In this document: one piece after another, positions 32,034 to 44,949 of the stretch
Numbering within the stretch: the stretch's first letter is position 1
Layout: each line of letters starts with the position of its first letter
Source of the DNA: Sinonovacula constricta
Taxonomy: Eukaryota; Mollusca; Bivalvia; Cardiida; Solecurtidae
Assembly: GCA_007844125.1 (NCBI GenBank)
Contig: CM017567.1
Span: forward strand, 42,987,562 to 43,051,561
Direction of reading: 5' to 3'
Length of the DNA: 64,000 nucleotides
Translations under genes and position numbers: made by a program
Notes under the pieces: generated by a model
Databases searched by the model: none
What the model was told of the DNA's origin: nothing
What the model saw: only the letters and a program-made list of their open reading frames with translations

Positions 32034-33411
32034 TTGGAAAGAGCCAAATGGATCCAAGCGGGTAGACCAAGAGATAAAAACAACATCAAGTACACAAATT
32101 ACAAATCTGCGAAACGAAATTTTGTAAATAAACAAAAGAATGCATTTTCAAATATTAATAACCAATTTCTGAATGATTTAAACAACGCCGCTGGCTGTGA
32201 CATGAAGTTTTTCTGGCGGCTAATCAAGCAAAGACGCAAATCACGCCACAACATGGTAACGGAGATCAACATTGACACAGGTTGTACACGTGATCCATAT
32301 GGCATTGAAAATGCATTTAAATCCCACTATGAAAGCATTCTGAAACCATGCAATAAATCAACGTTCGACAATACATTCCTACATGACTTAGACACTCAGG
32401 TGGAAAGCATTATAACAAATAACGACTTCTCTATAGACACCATCCTATCAAAAGCAGTTGATACAGCAATAATTGCAAAATGCTTATCAGAACTAAAAAT
32501 GCGGAAAGCACCGGGCTTTGATTTGGTCACACCAGAGCACATAAAATATGGGGGAAGCACTCTATATCAATACATAGCACATTTATTTACCCTGATTATT
32601 GATAGCACACACATACCCGCTAATTGCAGGAACTGTGGTCAAGTATGACCCACTCATGCATGCTTAGGCTAGAAAGATTTATCCGACTTTTCGCTAAAAA
32701 GGCTCAGCACTTACCAATCGCAACGAGAACATTAAGCCTGTTAGGTATGCACCCAATGGAATATTACATCGACCAACAAAAATTAGGCTTCTTCCAAAAA
32801 CTGTGTGGAATGCCAACTGAATGCTTAACTAAACAGTTATTCTTGTACAGACTCAATTTATACGCGGTCAGAGATTTTAATCACCAGCTACAGTTTATTT
32901 CAGACATATTCCGCATTCTTAAAAATACAAATTAATGAAATACATTACCGACTACCTGAAAAATAGCACGTTCCCGTCAAAATCAATATAGAAACAAATC
33001 ACATTACGAGCACGAAATACTTACTACACAGATGAGTGGAGACACCGAATAGCAACCGACGATACTTTCAACCACTTTCGCAACGTGCACAGGACAATTC
33101 AGCCATCCATATTATGGATCCATTCGCAATCGCGCCATGAAATTGTACATGCTATAAGTGCAGCGAATGCACTATCATACACAGACTTCTACCCAACAGT
33201 CACATGCAAGCTATGCAATAGTACCACACCACGAATCATGAAACACATATTGGCCGCATGCATCAGTCGATCAGCACAAAAGCGGCGTGACTCCTTTCTG
33301 GCCGACGTAATTATCATTTGCGGAAAACACGAATCCTCATACCTTACATCATCCGAGGACACGATGTTTGAGCATCTTTTTCAAACCGAGTTCCTAGTAG
33401 CATGCGTATAA
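32034..33411 (+). pseudogene. LINE reverse transcriptase with the catalytic core deleted
   Basis: The first frame (32034-32648) reads AKWIQAGRPRDKNNIKYTNY, CDMKFFWRLIKQRRKS and MRKAPGFDLVTPEHIKYGGS, that is, the linker before RT and its first RT blocks. At about 32640 it jumps directly to the post-RT region: RLFAKKAQHLPIATRTLSLL, QKLGFFQKLCGMPTE and, after more breaks, the C-terminal CKLCNSTTPRIMKHILAAC (zinc-knuckle-like). The segment with the ADD catalytic residues is absent, so this copy is an internally deleted derivative. It shares the G-R-P-R-D start with the copy at 39.2 kb. Confidence 0.85.
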
Positions 33412-33650
33412 GTATCCTCGAAAATAGTTGAAACACACTGTGGAAAAGTGTCTTGCAATTTCTCTTTCGGCAAGATTCTGTCTTCGCAAGTATTGTTATT
33501 ATATATGCTATACCACGTATTAATAGTACGTACGCTTGTATTTCTTATAACATGCGCTCGTGCAGGTTTACCGCATGCTCACTTCAAAATTGTGCGTATG
33601 CTTACTATAACTACGTACATGATAAATAAAAGTTATATTTTGACATCGTT

Positions 33651-34112
33651 TTGCCATCGTATGATATGTTTTTTTCAGAATACTCCACATCGAATGAGGC
33701 AGAGAGGAAGAGACTGTACAGACAACGTAAAAAGGAATCCAAAGATGGGGGAAAAAGAAAATCTAACGAGTATCAACGACGCTGGCGTCTGAAGAAATGT
33801 TCTGAAAACATCAATAATGAAATCGCAAAATTTCCAAATAGACAGAACAAATCCAGAGCTTTGAAAAAATTAAAAAAGTCACTCCCGAAAACCCCGTCGA
33901 AGCGGGCAACAACTGTTGCTGCGTATTTACAATGTTCTACATCACCAGCGGTAAAATCACACACCCTGGAGAAGGAAACAACAGATGACTGGGGAATAAC
34001 TTGGCAATGCGGCACGTCGGTGATAAAGGGGTTTTATTATGAACATTTAAAGGAAAACCATCTCAAAAACAAAATGATAAAAAAGCACATGGCACTGGTC
34101 CCTTCTATGTGA
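33651..34112 (+). CDS. Basic protein of unknown function, probably transposon-related
   Basis: An open frame of 153 codons; the likely real start is ATG 33663 or later. It is very basic at the N-terminus (EAERKRLYRQRKKESKDGGK) and continues with KSRALKKLKKSLPKTPSKRA, a Lys-rich segment with an S-L-P-x-T-P-x-K-R motif that I have seen at the N-terminus of uncharacterised invertebrate proteins from mobile elements (recollection). The C-terminal part has CGTSVIKGFYYEHLKENHLK. No catalytic motif is seen. It lies right after a LINE fragment. It could be a single exon or a relic. Confidence 0.35.
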   Translation: MPSYDMFFSEYSTSNEAERKRLYRQRKKESKDGGKRKSNEYQRRWRLKKCSENINNEIAKFPNRQNKSRALKKLKKSLPKTPSKRATTVAAYLQCSTSPAVKSHTLEKETTDDWGITWQCGTSVIKGFYYEHLKENHLKNKMIKKHMALVPSM

Positions 34113-34114
34113 GT

Positions 34115-34990
34115 TGTGTACATAGTGGAGACGAACGTTAAGTCAAAGATATCATTCACGATGCCAGAAGACGAGCATTTAAAAATATTGGAAATTGTAT
34201 CTAAAATAGAGATTAAGAGTGTATCAATTAAGACAGTTAAGCAAATAAAATATTAAAATTATTGAGTACACTTCACATAAAGATACATATTTTTGTCATT
34301 TTGCCACCAAACTTATCATAACAAGTGACCGCTTAGGTATCAGTATAAGCGGACAAACCTTTTCTTATTACTTTATTAGCAGATTGTTCAATTATTCGTT
34401 TTGTGTACTCATTATGTTATTGTCACGTGTATTTATGATGTAAATTAAAACAAAAATAGGCTGTGTTGATACGTTATTTAGACTCGGGACGTCAAAAACG
34501 TCGAAATTTTGACGTTACGCTTTATAGCTCCAACTTACGACGTCGCGTCTATGCATATTTTTATCTTCAAAATTTAAATTTCTGCCATCGTCTTCCATAT
34601 CATCATTATCATCGTCTCTGTTTAAATACACTCATTAAAACTTATTATCATCTCAATAAAATCACACTGTTATAATTATATTGCTCATTTATGTATTGTT
34701 CTTTTTAACAATAGCAACAGCGAAAAGCAGCGATCAGTATTAATTGATTTGTGTTCTCATGTATTTAATTATTTCTCTACCTGTATTGACGTTTTCCTTA
34801 CAATAATAATGTATATACATTCATAACATCATGTTTATTTACTGTGTTCATTGTAAATTTAACTTGTACATTATCTGTTTGTACCATAATGTATTTGCAT
34901 ATGTGAACTCGCTGTAAAAGTGGAAAGAGTATATATATAGTGGTGTAATTGCCTAGATTCCATTGACTCAGACACCGATATCAACTCCAT
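34115..34990. other. AT-rich spacer, nothing recognised
   Basis: No convincing coding, RNA or repeat signal. TATATATA at about 34931 lies about 60 bp upstream of the LINE frame at 34995. Confidence 0.35.
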
Positions 34991-34994
34991 TACA

Positions 34995-36050
<1,056 letters not shown>

Positions 36051-36229
36051 GTATTTCTGTATTTCCTCCTTTAACAGAAGATTGCATTACAATACATAAA
36101 TATAAACATATACAAATAGAATTACAACATGAGCTACTATAAATCAAACACATGTCGCATCTATGATGAGGAATAGGCGTACACAAACATCAACAACTAG
36201 AGAATGAATAACACGTGAGCAATGGAAAG

Positions 36230-36400
36230 GATCAAAACACAACATTCATGCGCACATAGACACACCCAGATACAAACAGACACGCATACGCGCGTCACAC
36301 ACACGCGCCTATTTGCGCGTGCACCCGCACGCACACGCATACACATGCACAAGACACGCCCACATGTGTGTCAGAAAGAAAAAAAAAGACGAAAAAAAAA
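36230..36400. repeat. CA/CG-rich low-complexity tract
   Basis: ACACACGCG-type alternating purine-pyrimidine sequence from about 36238 to 36370, followed by A-rich runs. Such sequence can adopt Z-DNA. Confidence 0.7.
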
Positions 36401-36756
36401 GCATACATGTAATTGAAAAGAACCAGTACAGTTGTTTTACGTTTGTAGCTTTCACTTACTTAGAGCTTGTAGAAACAAGAACTAAAAGTGAAGTACTCAT
36501 TAGTAAAATAAACTAAACAACTGACATTTTATGCACTTACGCTTATATGCTCAAACTTGCCGAAACGAAAAACAAGAAGAGCGTTAATTAATAAGAGTGC
36601 ATATGCAGGACAGACGATTTACTTTAAATATATCAACAATATATTAATAAGAGTGCATATGTAGAAAAGACGATTTACGCTAAATGTGTTAACAATACAT
36701 AAATGATGTGGACTAAAAGCGTAGACATCGTTATCCAAATCCAAGATGCGTCTAAC

Positions 36757-39240
36757 TTATTTGTAAGATAACCACATGAGATGGACATGGCGAAATAGAA
36801 CATTTATCAAAAAATGATAAGGTATGCTTAAACAAGCAGACAGTGCTGGACACTGGCCGCCAAGAAGTGCATTCACTTTTGTTCTCTCATCTAAAGAGAG
36901 AAAGGTTGACAACACGTGATCTCCGAATTCGCTTTGCAGACAGACCGCCAACTGACGTCGGTGTGTATACAAATGTGGACAGACAGTGAGAATATGATCA
37001 GTAAGATAAGTGTCGTTTAGCTCAACGCCACATCTTCGACATGACCCACCCTGCCATGAAAAATAAGTAACCAGTTTGCAAACTGTACTGCAATAAGTAA
37101 GTTGGCAAGAATTTCTATAATTATACTGCCAAATCTCGCTTATCTCATACAGTGTATGAATAGATCGGACACGAGCGAATTCCACCGCACAATATCTATC
37201 TGTCCAGTCAATGATCGCCTTTGAAATGATCTTGAGATAAACGATGCGTTTCCATGTAAACTTTCCCGGAAAATTTCCGTCGCCTAGGAAATCGTTTAAA
37301 TAGTTTGTTAAATTATAATACTCAAGCAGACCCCACATATCCTTAAAGAAACCAGATATCCTAGAGGGGTTTAACTTGCTATAAGTTAACCGAAACAGAA
37401 ACATGTGCCTTACTGCTTTGTTACCCAGCAGGCGACACAGTTGACCAAGAAAAATCATTTTCCGTTGATCAATAAGACATTTTATAGGTAAAATATTAAG
37501 CATACTAAGTGCTATATCAGTACGTGTCCTCCAGTTGAATCCTTGCATAGATTTGACGCACCTACGATGCGCCCTCTCAAGGGAGATTATTTCATGAGAC
37601 GATAAGGTGTATAGACATTCAGTACCGTAAAGTGCTTTTGGAAGGACTATGTGATCATAGATCCTTTTACATGTGATTGGATTTAATTGACTGAGAGATT
37701 CATTGTCCAGAGTGCCGAAGAACGTTTTCCGTAATTTTTCGGAAATAAATTTAATCCGTTGGTTTAACTTATAGTCACAGTAGCACATAACACCCAGGTG
37801 TAAGTAGTTATCGACTTCGGATATTGTGTCATCACCCAGATGCCATGATCTGGCCGAACGGAGGTAAGATATTTTATTTTCATTGAAAACCATAACGGCA
37901 CATTTAGCAGGATTATATTGAAACCTCCACTTGCACGCATACCGGTGACAAGTGTCTAGAAGAGTTTGGAGGCCCTGCATTGACAGAGATAAGAGAAGCA
38001 TATCGTCGGCTACGGTTGGTGCACATAGATTGTAACCGTTTATACATAAACCGACCTGTGTATTAACAAGTTGTTGTATTAACTCATTAATGAAGCACAA
38101 GTAGAGAAATGGTGACCAACGCGAGTCTTGACGGGTGGACTGAAGTATCGGGAACCAGTCAGATTTACGTCCCTGTACAATACACAACTGGTCATTCCAG
38201 TGTGCATATTCACAATCGCATGCCAGAGACGACCTGTTATACCCATAGAATATAGCTTGTAGAAGAGGCCATTATGTCATACCCTATCAAAAGATTGACG
38301 GGCATCCAAATAGCATGCATATAACTTGCTCTTGTTTTCTTTACAATAATGTATACACTCTTGTAACAGAAAACTGGTCATATTACAGCCCATCCCCTCC
38401 TGAAATCCGCCCTGTAGTGGATGAATAGGGATATTTATATGTTCTTTTAACCGTAATAAAAGCATGCTCTCGTACAGTTTGAGAAGACATGAAGAAAGAG
38501 TGATAGCTCGATAACTATTCGGATCATCTTTACGTTTATTGCCTCCTTTGAATAAGGTAATAATGCAACCTTGTTTTAACTGACTAGGTACATAAGACTG
38601 CGACAACATATTATTGAATAATAAAAGTATATATTCGTAGAGTACATGCCCTCCATTAATTATATGCTCATTATAAATGGAGTCTAAACCGCACATTTTA
38701 CCTTTATTTAGGCTTTTAATACACCCCATCAATTCCTGGAGTGAAAATGGAGGCTGATCAGGGACCATATTGCTTTCACATTTCAACTGATCAACTGTAT
38801 TATCAACTACTTGACGAAAGCTTTGATCATACAACTCATGATTTGTATCAGTATACAAATCAGCGAAATAGGAACCCCACTCCTGAGTAATATCGTTAGC
38901 GTCGCGTACTACACGACCATTAAAGTTAAGCTCACATGTACATGATGATGAATTGCCCTTTCTCTTAGCATTAAACAGCTTCCAGAACAACCCGCAGTCA
39001 ATAGGTACAGCGGCCTCAATATCACGATACGTTTGACTCATATAATTACGAACCGCGCTACGGTGAGAGCGTCTAAACTTTGCTTTGGCCTCCTTATATA
39101 ATATGAAAGTTTCGTGAGTTCTATCACGTGGTCTACCGGCTGCTAGCCACTCACCGCGCTTCTGACGCATCCACGCATGAAGGCCCTTTAAGGTCTGGCC
39201 CCAATATGGTCTGAGGTATGAGCGATAGAATGAGCGTGGA
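36757..39240 (-). pseudogene. LINE reverse transcriptase, nearly intact copy (one nonsense codon, one frameshift)
   Basis: Minus strand. The frame enters at about 39240 (SFYRSYLRPYWGQTLKGLHA), runs through GRPRDRTHETFILYKEAKAK, RT blocks GKMCGLDSIYNEHI, IITLFKGGNKRKDDPNSYRA and LYACYLDARQSFDRV, then a TGA at 38279-38277. That codon is probably a mutated Trp, because HNGLFYKLYSMGITGRLW follows in frame. Near 38180 the frame shifts into the long block 38187-36757 with the catalytic TVADDMLLLS, YNPAKCAVMVF, HLGVM, LRKTFFGTLDNES and the C-terminal CRRCGVELNDTYLTDHIL zinc-knuckle region. The 5' part (endonuclease) is missing, cut where the 41-bp array begins. It lies in intron 2 of the transporter on the same strand. 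Confidence 0.92.
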
Positions 39241-39261
39241 AGACATGTGTCCGATGCATAC

Positions 39262-41868
39262 GGTTGTAATTCTTACCGGATTTCAATCATAGTCATCGCG
39301 CAGGTTGTAATTCTTGCCTGATTTCAAACATAGTCATCGCGCGGGTTGTAATTCTTGCCTGATTTCAAACATAGTCATCACGAGGGTTGTAATTCTTGCC
39401 TGATTTCAAACATAGTCATCACGAGGGTTGTAATTCTTGCCTGATTTCAAACATAGTCATCACGCGGGTTGTAATTCTTGCCTGATTTCAAACATAGTCA
39501 TCGCGCGGGTTGTAATTCTTGCCTGATTTCAAACATAGCCATCGCAAGGGTTGTAATTCTTGCCTGATTTCAAACATAGTCATCGCAAGGGTTGTAATTC
39601 TTGCCTGATTTCAAACATAGTCATCGCGCGGGTTGTAATTCTTACCTGATTTCAAATATAGTCATCGCGCGGGTTGTAATTCTTGCCTGATTTCAAACAT
39701 AGTCATCGTAAGGGTTGTAATTCTTGCCTGATTTCAAACATAGTCATCGCGCGGGTTGTAATTCTTGTCTGATTTCAAACATAGCCATCGCAAGGGTTGT
39801 AATTCTTGCCTGATTTCAAACATAGTCATCGCGCGGGTTGTAATTCTTGTCTGATTTCAAACATAGTCATCGCGCGGGTTGTAATTCTTGTCTGATTTCA
39901 AACGTAGCCATCGCAAGGGTTGTAATTCTTGTCTGATTTCAAACATAGCCATCGCAAGGGTTGTAATTCTTGCCTGATTTCAAACATAGTCATCGCGCGG
40001 GTTGTAATTCTTGTCTGATTTCAAACATAGTCATCGCGCGGGTTGTAATTCTTGCCTGATTTCAAACGTAGCCATCGCAAGGGTTGTAATTCTTGTCTGA
40101 TTTCAAACATAGCCATCGCAAGGGTTGTAATTCTTGCCTGATTTCAAACATAGTCATCGCAAGGGTTGTAATTCTTACCTGATTTCAATCATAGTCATCG
40201 CAAGGCTTATAATTCTTGACTGATTTCAAATATAGTCATCGCAAGGGTTGTAATTCTTACCTGATTTCAAACATAGTCTTCGCAAGGCTTATAATTCTTG
40301 ACTGATTTCAAACATAGTCATCGCGCGGGTTGTAATTCTTGCCTGATTTCAAACATAGTCATCGCGCGGGTTGTAATTCTTGCCTGAATTCAAACATAGT
40401 CATCACGAGGGTTGTAATTCTTGCCTGATTTCAAACATAGTCATCGCGCGGGTTGTAATTCTTGCCTGATTTCAAACATAGTCATCACGAGGGTTGTAAT
40501 TCTTGCCTGATTTCAAACATAGTCATCGCAAGGGTTGTAATTCTTGCCTGATTTCAAACATAGTCATCGCGCGGGTTGTAATTCTTGCCTGATTTCAAAC
40601 ATAGTCATCACGAGGGTTGTAATTCTTGCCTGATTTCAAACATAGTCATCGCAAGGGTTGTAATTCTTGCCTGATTTCAAACATAGTCATCACGAGGGTT
40701 GTAATTCTTGCCTGATTTCAAACATAGCCATCGCAAGGGTTGTAATTCTTGCCTGATTTCAAACATAGTCATCGCGCGGGTTGTAATTCTTGCCTGATTT
40801 CAAACATAGTCATCGCGCGGGTTGTAATTCTTGCCTGAGTTCAAACATAGCCATCGCAAGGGTTGTAATTCTTGCCTGATTTCAAACGTAGCCATCGCAA
40901 GGGTTGTAATTCTTGTCTGATTTCAAACATAGCCATCGCAAGGGTTGTAATTCTTGCCTGATTTCAAACATAGTCATCGCAAGGGTTGTAATTCTTACCT
41001 GATTTCAAACATAGTCATCGCAAGGCTTATAATTCTTGACTGATTTCAAACATAGTCATCGCAAGGGTTGTAATTCTTACCTGATTTCAAACATAGTCAT
41101 CGCAAGGCTTATAATTCTTGACTGATTTCAAACATAGTCATCGCAAGGGTTGTAATTCTTTTCTGAGTTTAAACATTATCGATGCAAGGATTATAACTGT
41201 TACCTGATTTTAAAAATATATCTTATTAGAGTTGCAATTCTTACCTGATTCTCGAGGGTTGCAATTATTTTCTGATTCCAAACGAAGTCGGCGTGATGGC
41301 TGAAACTTTTATCTTCTTCAAAACACAGTCATCGCAAGGGTTGTAATTCTTTCTTTATATCAAACACAGTCATCACTGGAGTTGTAATTCTGACCTTATA
41401 TCAAACATAGTCATCGCAAGGGTTACAATTCTTACCTTATATCAAACATAGTCATCGCAAGGGTTACAATTCTTACCTTATATCAAACATAGTCATCGCA
41501 AGGATTGCAATTCTTACCTTATATCAAACATAGTCATCGCAAGGATTGCAATTCTTACCTTATATCAAACTTAGTCATCGCAAGAGTTACAATTCTTACC
41601 TTATATCAAACATAGTCATCGCAAGGGTTTTAATTCTTGCCTTATATCAAACATAGTCATCGTAATGGTTGCAATTCTTGCCTTATATCAAACATAGTCA
41701 TCGCAAGGGTTACAATTCTTGCCTTATATCAAACATAGTCATCGCAAGGGTTACAATTCTTACCTTATATCAAACATATTCATCGCAAGAGTTGCAATTC
41801 TTACCTTATTCCAAACATAGTCATCGCTTGAGTTGTTTTTCTTACCTGATTCCAAACATATTCATCGC
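39262..41868. repeat. 41-bp satellite derived from the exon 2/intron 2 boundary, about 63 copies
   Basis: On the minus strand each unit is 23 bases like the 3' end of transporter exon 2 (GCGATGAATATGTTTGGAAT CAG) plus 18 bases like the start of its intron (GTAAGAAAAACAACTCAA). The first unit is the real boundary itself (41868-41828), and the next starts exactly 41 bp on. Units near the exon keep GTAAGAA at the junction; most distal ones have GCAAGAA (plus strand TTCTTGCC), some GACAAGA. The array ends at the LINE at about 39250. Confidence 0.93.
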
Positions 41869-42003
41869 AATCGTTGTTATTCCATTCATAAAGAGAGTAG
41901 AGCTAAGAAGTCGTGCTTTCATGATGTCGTTTTGTGACGCACAAACAGCCTCAGCCACCAACAGAGAAACAATCAGTTGGCTTGACAATGCCAGCAGGGC
42001 TTG
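41846..42003 (-). CDS. SLC23: SLC23-like transporter, exon 2
   Basis: A 158-bp exon after acceptor ATATTGCAG and before donor CAG|GTAAGA. It encodes QALLALSSQLIVSLLVAEAV, then CASQNDIMKARLLSSTLFMN and GITTIAMNMFGI, plus two bases of an Arg codon. The span, the following V-x-A-E/D segment, the S-S-T-x-F-x-x-G-I-x-T block and the final F-G-I-R are hallmarks of SLC23 proteins. The highly conserved Gln-His pair of the first membrane span would fall exactly on the exon 1/exon 2 junction. Here it reads Gln-Gln. The 3' end of this exon is the seed of the 41-bp satellite in intron 2. Confidence 0.92.
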
Positions 42004-42209
42004 CTGCAATATTCAAGGCATAAGTTGCAATTTTATTGTAAATAAATCAGACAAGTGGTTTCCGTTAAAACAAACTTACTTAAACTTTCCAAAGATTATA
42101 TGGAATCCATTACTCGAAGCAATCTAAATATAAAAAGCGAAAAAAAAAATTGTTTGTGCTGTTTAAGAGAGCGTTGTTCATTGAACTTAACACGAACCCA
42201 CAAACGCAC

Positions 42210-42479
42210 CTGTAAGCCACAGATTAGTGTTATATGAAATGGTGGTGTGTCATTAACGCCATAAATCAAATGCCTTGTTGTATAGTCTACGGTCCTATCC
42301 AGTTGTGCTGATCCTTCTGTATTCCCGTCATCAGATGATGCTAGTTGTTTTGTTTCAGCGTCACAGTTCCCTGTTATATTTTCGTTGATATAAGTATTAC
42401 ATTCATCCGTTGACATATTATTTAGCTCTAACCCCTTGCTCTGTGAAACACTGGCGTCCGCACACTCCTGATTCGACAT
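42210..42479 (-). CDS. SLC23: SLC23-like transporter, exon 1 with start codon
   Basis: ATG 42479-42477 has an in-frame TGA four codons upstream, so it is the natural start. Ninety codons run to CTTACAG|GTGCGT, phase 0. The N-terminus is acidic and polar (MSNQECADASVSQSKGLELN), as expected for a cytosolic tail. It ends with HLIYGVNDTPPFHITLICGL, matching the family pattern L-x-Y-x-(hydrophobic)-x-D-x-P-P at the start of the first membrane span. The intron to exon 2 is 206 bp. Six exons together give about 304 residues, roughly half a typical SLC23 protein of about 600. Confidence 0.88.
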
Positions 42480-44170
42480 GTCCACAATCCTTCATAAAAG
42501 TACAATGCCTTATATGAAATTATTTTAAAGATGGATCCAGATATGCAGAGCTCAATCAAAGCGGCCTGTGCAATCTTGGACCTAGGAGAAAATGAATCGT
42601 TGTAGATATTAAAACTGCCACCGCTGGTCTACTTGTTTTGCAAAAAAGTCTTTATAGAATTAGGATAATCTTCATTCATAATCACGTCTTTAATGTACAC
42701 TCACGTAAATTTAATATAATGGGTCTGATCATACAGATGCAAGGAACAGAAGTCATGAGAGGTCTTAATAAGGCATACAACCTAATTAAAACAGACTGAC
42801 TATTTTTTAAAGTGACATTAACTACAGAGCTCCCTGTCACATCAAAAAACAAACATTCAAGTACAGCAAAAGTAGTCACAAAATTCATGGCAACACGCCT
42901 ATTGTTTCCCCATTGACAATAAAAGAGGCACACATTTTTGTGCAAGAAAAGTGAAATAAAACTGCTAAATATACAGTTAATTTTGAATATTACATTGAAA
43001 AAAGAACATGTTTGAAAATAAAAAAATGTAATAAAATTGCTGATACAAGTCAACTGTAACATATGTTGTGATACAACATCCATCAAGGCGTGGATATAAA
43101 AAATGAAAAGTAATACAATACTGAGTAATTTAGCAAGACAAACCGCAGTTTATTTATATGTCAGCATTATCTTTTATTGTAAAGAGGCATCCACCAGTCA
43201 CCAATAAAGATACAACATTAGTTTGAACATTATTTGTTTAAGTAGTTTCGAATGTAAACTGCACAATTGCACAATTCGAAAAAATAATGTATATTGAAAA
43301 AGGCAAGTAAACAAAAAGAAAGAGATGTAGCAGAATTATAATGGACCTTTTGGTTTAGGTACTCTTAACCTAGATATAGGAATAGTCAGGGCGATTTCTT
43401 GGTTAATAGCAAACAGGTGAGTGACACACAAACTAAACGACAACTGTTAATCGACAAATATTAATTACAAGTGAATATTTGTGGTTGAATGTTAGCAGTA
43501 AATTATGAGGCAGGTTAATGAGCAACGGCAAGTAACGTATTTACGTAAGCCTATATTTCGTATTATACAACCAATCCATTTCTTACTTCGAATGCTTCAA
43601 GTACTGATGTACTTAATTGCATATGATTCAAAAATTTCCGCATTTCATGAGTTCTGTAAACTTAACAATTGGCCGAGTATAATAATATTTTTTGCGAAGG
43701 TTTGTAAAGCACGGGCATATCAGAATAAAGTGGTATTCATCTTCGAAGTCTCGAATTGCTAACAGAACAAAAGGTCTCATCAAACGTGGAACGCGCTTGT
43801 TAACTTATGTAATGAGAGTCTCAGTCTGGCTAAAGGGACATAATATTTTTTAAGTAAAATTTCTAAATACCTTTCCAAACCAAGTGCAGTTTTTATAGTT
43901 TTATACGTTGATAGACTGCGAGAATTATATAGCTCAAACCCCCAAGCTTGTAAGAACACACCTATTCAACGATGTTTGAATATTTTTGGAGACCTTGTTA
44001 TGATAAATTTGAGAAAGGATCATTCTAAATATTTGAAAAAACAACACAACAATCCATTAAAACTTGTCGTTTGAAGCCCAATTATTAAGACCCTATTACA
44101 ATCATCTAATAAAGTACGATACTGTGACGTAACAACAACATATTCAGATTTTTGGGTGGTGTCGCAACCC

Positions 44171-44188
44171 GGTGTCGCTTGCGACACC
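44171..44188. other. Near-perfect palindrome GGTGTCGC-TT-GCGACACC
   Basis: An 8-bp inverted repeat with a 2-nt centre, preceded by a third copy of GGTGTCGC at 44158-44165. A hairpin is possible. It may be a transposon end; no partner was found. Confidence 0.5.
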
Positions 44189-44600
44189 GTTCAGAGTTAT
44201 GAGAAAGTTAGATTTCGAAATCACACAGGAATCCCTCTGCATGATGTTGATTACTCGCAGTCTGTTATTTATGCCTGGGAAGAAATAGTGCGTGAATATA
44301 ACAAATAGTATATCCAAGGAGACTAGACGCGTCAATTGTGTCCAGGCATGCTTTAAATGTTAATAAAGTGTTGTCTGTTTGAATTGGAAGTTCATTATTT
44401 TGGGTAATTGAGATAATATTCATACGCGACAGTGTTCATTCATAGAAATGCATCTCAATGTCAACAGGAAAGAGTCGAAATGGAGAAGCGAACTGTTGTC
44501 AGAACGAGTGTCCTACTGACTATGAATATTATCTACTAGGCCGAGGTATTAGTAAAATCTTTCGCGGGGCCTCACTGCCTTCTGTGGCTCTGACCCGTTC

Positions 44601-44650
44601 AAATCATCTTCGGCTCTTTCCGTACACTTTCGGAAAAGAACATCGAAGGT
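44601..44650. repeat. Short dispersed repeat shared with 60308-60357
   Basis: ATCATCTTCGGCTCT(T/C)TCCGTACA followed by TTCG(G/A)AAAAGAAC and (C/A)AAGGT occurs here and at about 60311-60357, in the same orientation. A short mobile element relic is likely. Confidence 0.5.
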
Positions 44651-44949
44651 AAGAGTATTGATACAACGGGGTTCTCGGTAAGCGCTTCGGTCTTCATACA
44701 TCGAAAAGATGCTCCTGTACATTTAAAAAAAGTTAAATTGCACAATCAAATAATCAAAATAGCTTATTTTGAACAATGCATTGATTACCAATATCAGGCT
44801 TTAACAGTTAAACGTCAATTTTTCACCTCAAATAAGGGCAACAACAACACACGGATTGGTACCAAATCGGTTTCTAAAAATAGCATTGTACTTTTTTGGA
44901 GTTAATTTCAAACTCATTTTGTTAAGGTCGAATGCGGTACAATGTATGA

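Larger units (their letters stand above)
42500..44940. other. Region upstream of the transporter start; promoter expected, no gene recognised
   Basis: It must contain the 5' UTR and promoter of the minus-strand transporter unless a non-coding first exon lies further away. I see no convincing TATA box. A 134-codon minus-strand frame at 42682-43086 is Phe/Cys-rich and resembles nothing known to me. At 44601-44650 lies a copy of a short repeat shared with 60.3 kb. Confidence 0.4.

Noticed and set aside
39262..41868. CRISPR-like array
   Set aside because: Units are directly contiguous with no unique spacers, and the context is an animal intron.
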